Assembly (NCBI RefSeq): GCF_030345095.1
Contig: NZ_CP128360.1
Span: 2,232,001 to 2,296,000 of the forward strand
DNA length: 64,000 nt
Direction: 5' to 3'
DNA from: Solwaraspora sp. WMMA2056
GTDB taxonomy: Bacteria > Actinomycetota > Actinomycetes > Mycobacteriales > Micromonosporaceae
Shown in pieces: positions 62,034-64,000 of the stretch. Under the pieces are notes generated by a model. It ran no database searches. It saw only the letters and a list, made by a program, of their open reading frames with translations, and was not told the DNA's origin. Both the position numbers and the translations under genes were made by a program. Position 1 is the stretch's first letter, and every line of letters begins with the position of its first letter.

Positions 62034-62483
62034 ATGCAGTCTCCTAGCGTGCTCCCGCGCTTTCCGCTCCGTTATTCGGAAGTCGATGTTGGGTCGGATA
62101 TGCTCCACGACGTGGAAGCCATCGAGACGACGGCGGAGTATGTTGACGACCATGACCCCGAGTATGTCTGCTTGGACATGGAGGGTAAACGAGTCCGGCT
62201 CATTGTTTGGGCGCTTGAGCTGTTGGTCTGTCAAACTGTTCCCGACAATTTCGATCCAGCTGGGTTGCGGATAATGGAAGGGGTCGAGGGTTCCGAGCTG
62301 CTTCTTGTTGAGTGCTTTGGCTCAACCTCGCTTCGAATGTTGCGGGGTGCGGGAAGCGCACTGCCGGCTAAGTGGGACCAGCTGGGCGATCTTCCTGATA
62401 TTCCCGCATTAACTGAATCTAGAATCTCAGTGAAGGACTTCCATGAGACGTGGATGAAGGCGAGGCTTGGCAAGCGGTACTAA
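62034..62483 (+). CDS. Candidate immunity protein for the RHS toxin
   Basis: 149 residues, starting 3 bp after the toxin stop, with GGAAGG inside the toxin's last codons, so translation is coupled. Acidic and soluble-looking: VDVGSDMLHDVEAIETTAEY, DDHDPEYVCLDMEGKRVRLI, LLVECFGSTSLRMLRG and SRISVKDFHETW. It lacks a signal peptide, as expected for a cytoplasmic antidote. It is less G+C-rich than the RHS core, as is usual for exchanged toxin/immunity pairs. I do not recognise the immunity family. The role is inferred from position, size and acidity opposite a basic toxin. Confidence 0.78.
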   Translation: MQSPSVLPRFPLRYSEVDVGSDMLHDVEAIETTAEYVDDHDPEYVCLDMEGKRVRLIVWALELLVCQTVPDNFDPAGLRIMEGVEGSELLLVECFGSTSLRMLRGAGSALPAKWDQLGDLPDIPALTESRISVKDFHETWMKARLGKRY

Positions 62484-64000
62484 CGTTTGTTGGGTCGGCA
62501 GACGTCGTACACCGATGTGGACGGTAACGTGTCGACGACGACGTACGACCTGTTGGGGCGGACGGCGACGAGTTCGGATGGTAAGGCGACCCGGACCTAC
62601 ACCTACGACGGCGGCAGCGAGCGGCGTGGTCTGCTGACGTCGGTCGACGACACCCAGGCCGGGGTGTTTACCGGCGGGTACGACGTCGACGGCAACCTGG
62701 TCACGGAGAGCTGGCCGTCGGGGATCACGGTCGCCCATGAGTACGACGAGACGGGGACGAGTGTCGGTATCACCTATGACCGGCCGGGTTGTGGTGCGTC
62801 GGATTGCACTCTCTACAGTGGGTCGGTGGCGGAGTCGGTGCACGGCCAGTGGCGGCAGCACGCCTCCACCCTGGCCGAGCAGACCTACTCCTACGACGCG
62901 TCGGGTCGGTTGACGACGGTCGAGGACACCATCGGCGGCCAGTGCACGACCCGCAGCTACGCCTTCTCGGCCAGCAGCAACCGCACGAGCCTGGTCGAGT
63001 ACGCCCCCGCTGGTGACGGTGCCTGCCAGACCGGCACCGCCGCCTCCACCGTCACCCGCTCCTACGACGCGGCCGACCGGATCACCACCGCTGGTACGGT
63101 CTATGACGCGCTCGGGCGTACGACGACGGTGCCGGCGGCGGACACCGCCACCCCGACGGCTGGTGACGCCACGCTCGGCTACCACGTCACCGACCTCGTC
63201 GACACGATCACCCAGGCAGGTCGGACGGTCGACTACGCCTTGGATGTCACCGGCGAACGCATTCGGTCGTTCACCGACGATGCTGACGGCACGCCGGTGA
63301 CGACGGTGCATCACTACGACGACGACGGCGACAACCCCGCCTGGACGCAGGAGAACGTCGACACCTACACCCGGATCGTGTCTGGCGTCTCCGGCATGGG
63401 CGGCATCTGGAACAGCGACAACGGGCAGGTGACGTGGCGCCTGGCCAACCTGCACGGCGACCTGGTCGCCACCATCCTGCCCGACGACGCGGGTCTGTCC
63501 GCCACCACCGACGCCAGTGAGTACGGCACCCCACGCAACCCGGACGCGATCGGTGGCGAACGGTACGGCTGGTTGGGCGCGAAGCAACGCGCCGCCGACC
63601 CCGCGACCGGGCTGATCTTGATGGGCGTACGTCTCTACAACACCACCACCGGACGCTTCCTCACCACCGACCCTGTGTACGGCGGCAGCTGCAACGCCTA
63701 CGAGTACACTTGCGCCGACCCGATCAACAAGGAAGACCTCGACGGCAAACGTTCATGCAAGAGGTTTCGGTGGCATTGTCGAGTATATAAAAAGGCCAAG
63801 TCCCGAGTGCGTAGCTACTATCAACGCGCCAAATTCGGCGTGAAGGTTTCCTGGAAATCGGGTGAGTGTCGGCGGTTCAGGTGCGCACATGGAAGCCCGC
63901 ATCACTACCGCCGCACTCGGGCTGGCGCTAAGCGTTACGAAAACTGGTATTGCAGTAGGGGGGCGCGGACGCGTTCGTATATAACAGTTGCTAGCTTTGT
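62484..64000 (+). pseudogene. Orphan RHS core fragment with an alternative toxin tip (open at window end)
   Basis: Directly after the immunity TAA, the same frame is open to the window end. Its first 420 residues repeat the end of the RHS core (LGRQTSYTDVDGNVSTTTYD onward to DPINKEDLDGK). It then continues with a different basic, Cys-rich tip: SCKRFRWHCRVYKKAKS, AKFGVKVSWKSGECRRF, CAHGSPHHYRRTRAGAK and ENWYCSRGARTRSY. There is no ribosome site at its left end (only TTG or internal GTG codons) and no signal peptide, so it is probably not translated alone. It matches the orphan C-terminal cassettes that supply new toxin tips by recombination with the upstream RHS gene. The stop codon and any second immunity gene lie beyond the window. 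Confidence 0.85.
62489..63749 (+). repeat. RHS core repeat, copy B (orphan cassette)
   Basis: Partner of 60419-61679. Bases 62931-63337 look identical to 60861-61267 (about 407 bp), while the flanks carry scattered differences. The left end falls about 5 bp after the immunity stop, and the right end lies exactly at the toxin-tip junction. Confidence 0.93.

Noticed and set aside
58605-62234. 1209-codon open frame antisense to the RHS gene
   Set aside because: High G+C content leaves long stop-free antisense frames. It has no motif, no ribosome site, and mirrors the RHS repeats.
62427-63587. 386-codon antisense frame over the orphan RHS copy
   Set aside because: It is the same shadow as the one over the full RHS gene, reproduced by the repeat. 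It is not an immunity gene.

Overview
The window is very G+C-rich throughout (except one stretch), packed with short start/stop overlaps (ATGA, GTGA, TGATG), and uses many GTG and some TTG starts. Gene content (SARP/BTAD regulator, type II polyketide genes, roadblock/nitrate-sensing kinase pair, PucR, WapA-like RHS protein) points to an actinomycete, most likely Micromonosporaceae. No rRNA, tRNA, CRISPR array or insertion-sequence transposase was recognised.

Layout. (1) 1-3799: the edge of a type II (aromatic) polyketide gene cluster, with biotin carrier protein AccB (cut by the window edge), a fused carboxyltransferase beta-alpha protein, a TcmI-family cyclase and a SARP-like activator. (2) 3777-7086: a HhH-GPD-like protein, then an ABC exporter and a TetR repressor facing away from each other over a perfect operator-like palindrome. 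(3) 7130-23157: a molybdate transport locus split in two. modA lies at 7130-7927 and modBC at 21122-23157. Between them, on the opposite strand, sits an 11-gene cell-surface glycan operon (7953-20774) with initiating phosphosugar transferase, flippase, two zinc-ribbon methyltransferases, four glycosyltransferases, a polymerase/ligase, a chain-length protein with a decayed kinase domain, and a TylF-type methyltransferase. (4) 23178-36282: htpG, an Asp/Glu racemase, a secreted tryptophan-rich double beta-propeller, a GNAT acetyltransferase, a small secreted protein, a PucR regulator, a three-gene secretion-related operon (M6 protease, lipoprotein, TlpA-like thioredoxin), and a secreted S15 peptidase. 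(5) 36413-40754: nitrate-sensing histidine kinase, roadblock protein and amino-acid-type binding lipoprotein in one operon. (6) 41104-50160: hypothetical protein, HxlR/RidA pair, serine hydrolase plus two-component system, an SDR reductase and a secreted subtilisin with a cellulose/chitin-binding tail.

(7) 50576-64000 is accessory and the most interesting part. It starts with an AAA ATPase plus DUF4276/TOPRIM pair resembling OLD/PARIS-type defence modules. Next comes a clearly low-G+C gene for a two-helix membrane protein with TPR-like repeats, whose 3' end runs into the antisense strand of a truncated, frameshifted XRE-regulator remnant. A 2077-residue secreted RHS/YD-repeat polymorphic toxin follows, with its candidate immunity gene. 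Immediately after the immunity stop codon lies an orphan copy of the last 1.26 kb of the RHS core carrying a different toxin tip. It runs open to the end of the window. A stretch of about 407 bp with no visible difference between the two RHS copies suggests recent recombination and a toxin-switching cassette.

All functional assignments come from motif recognition by eye; no database search was run.
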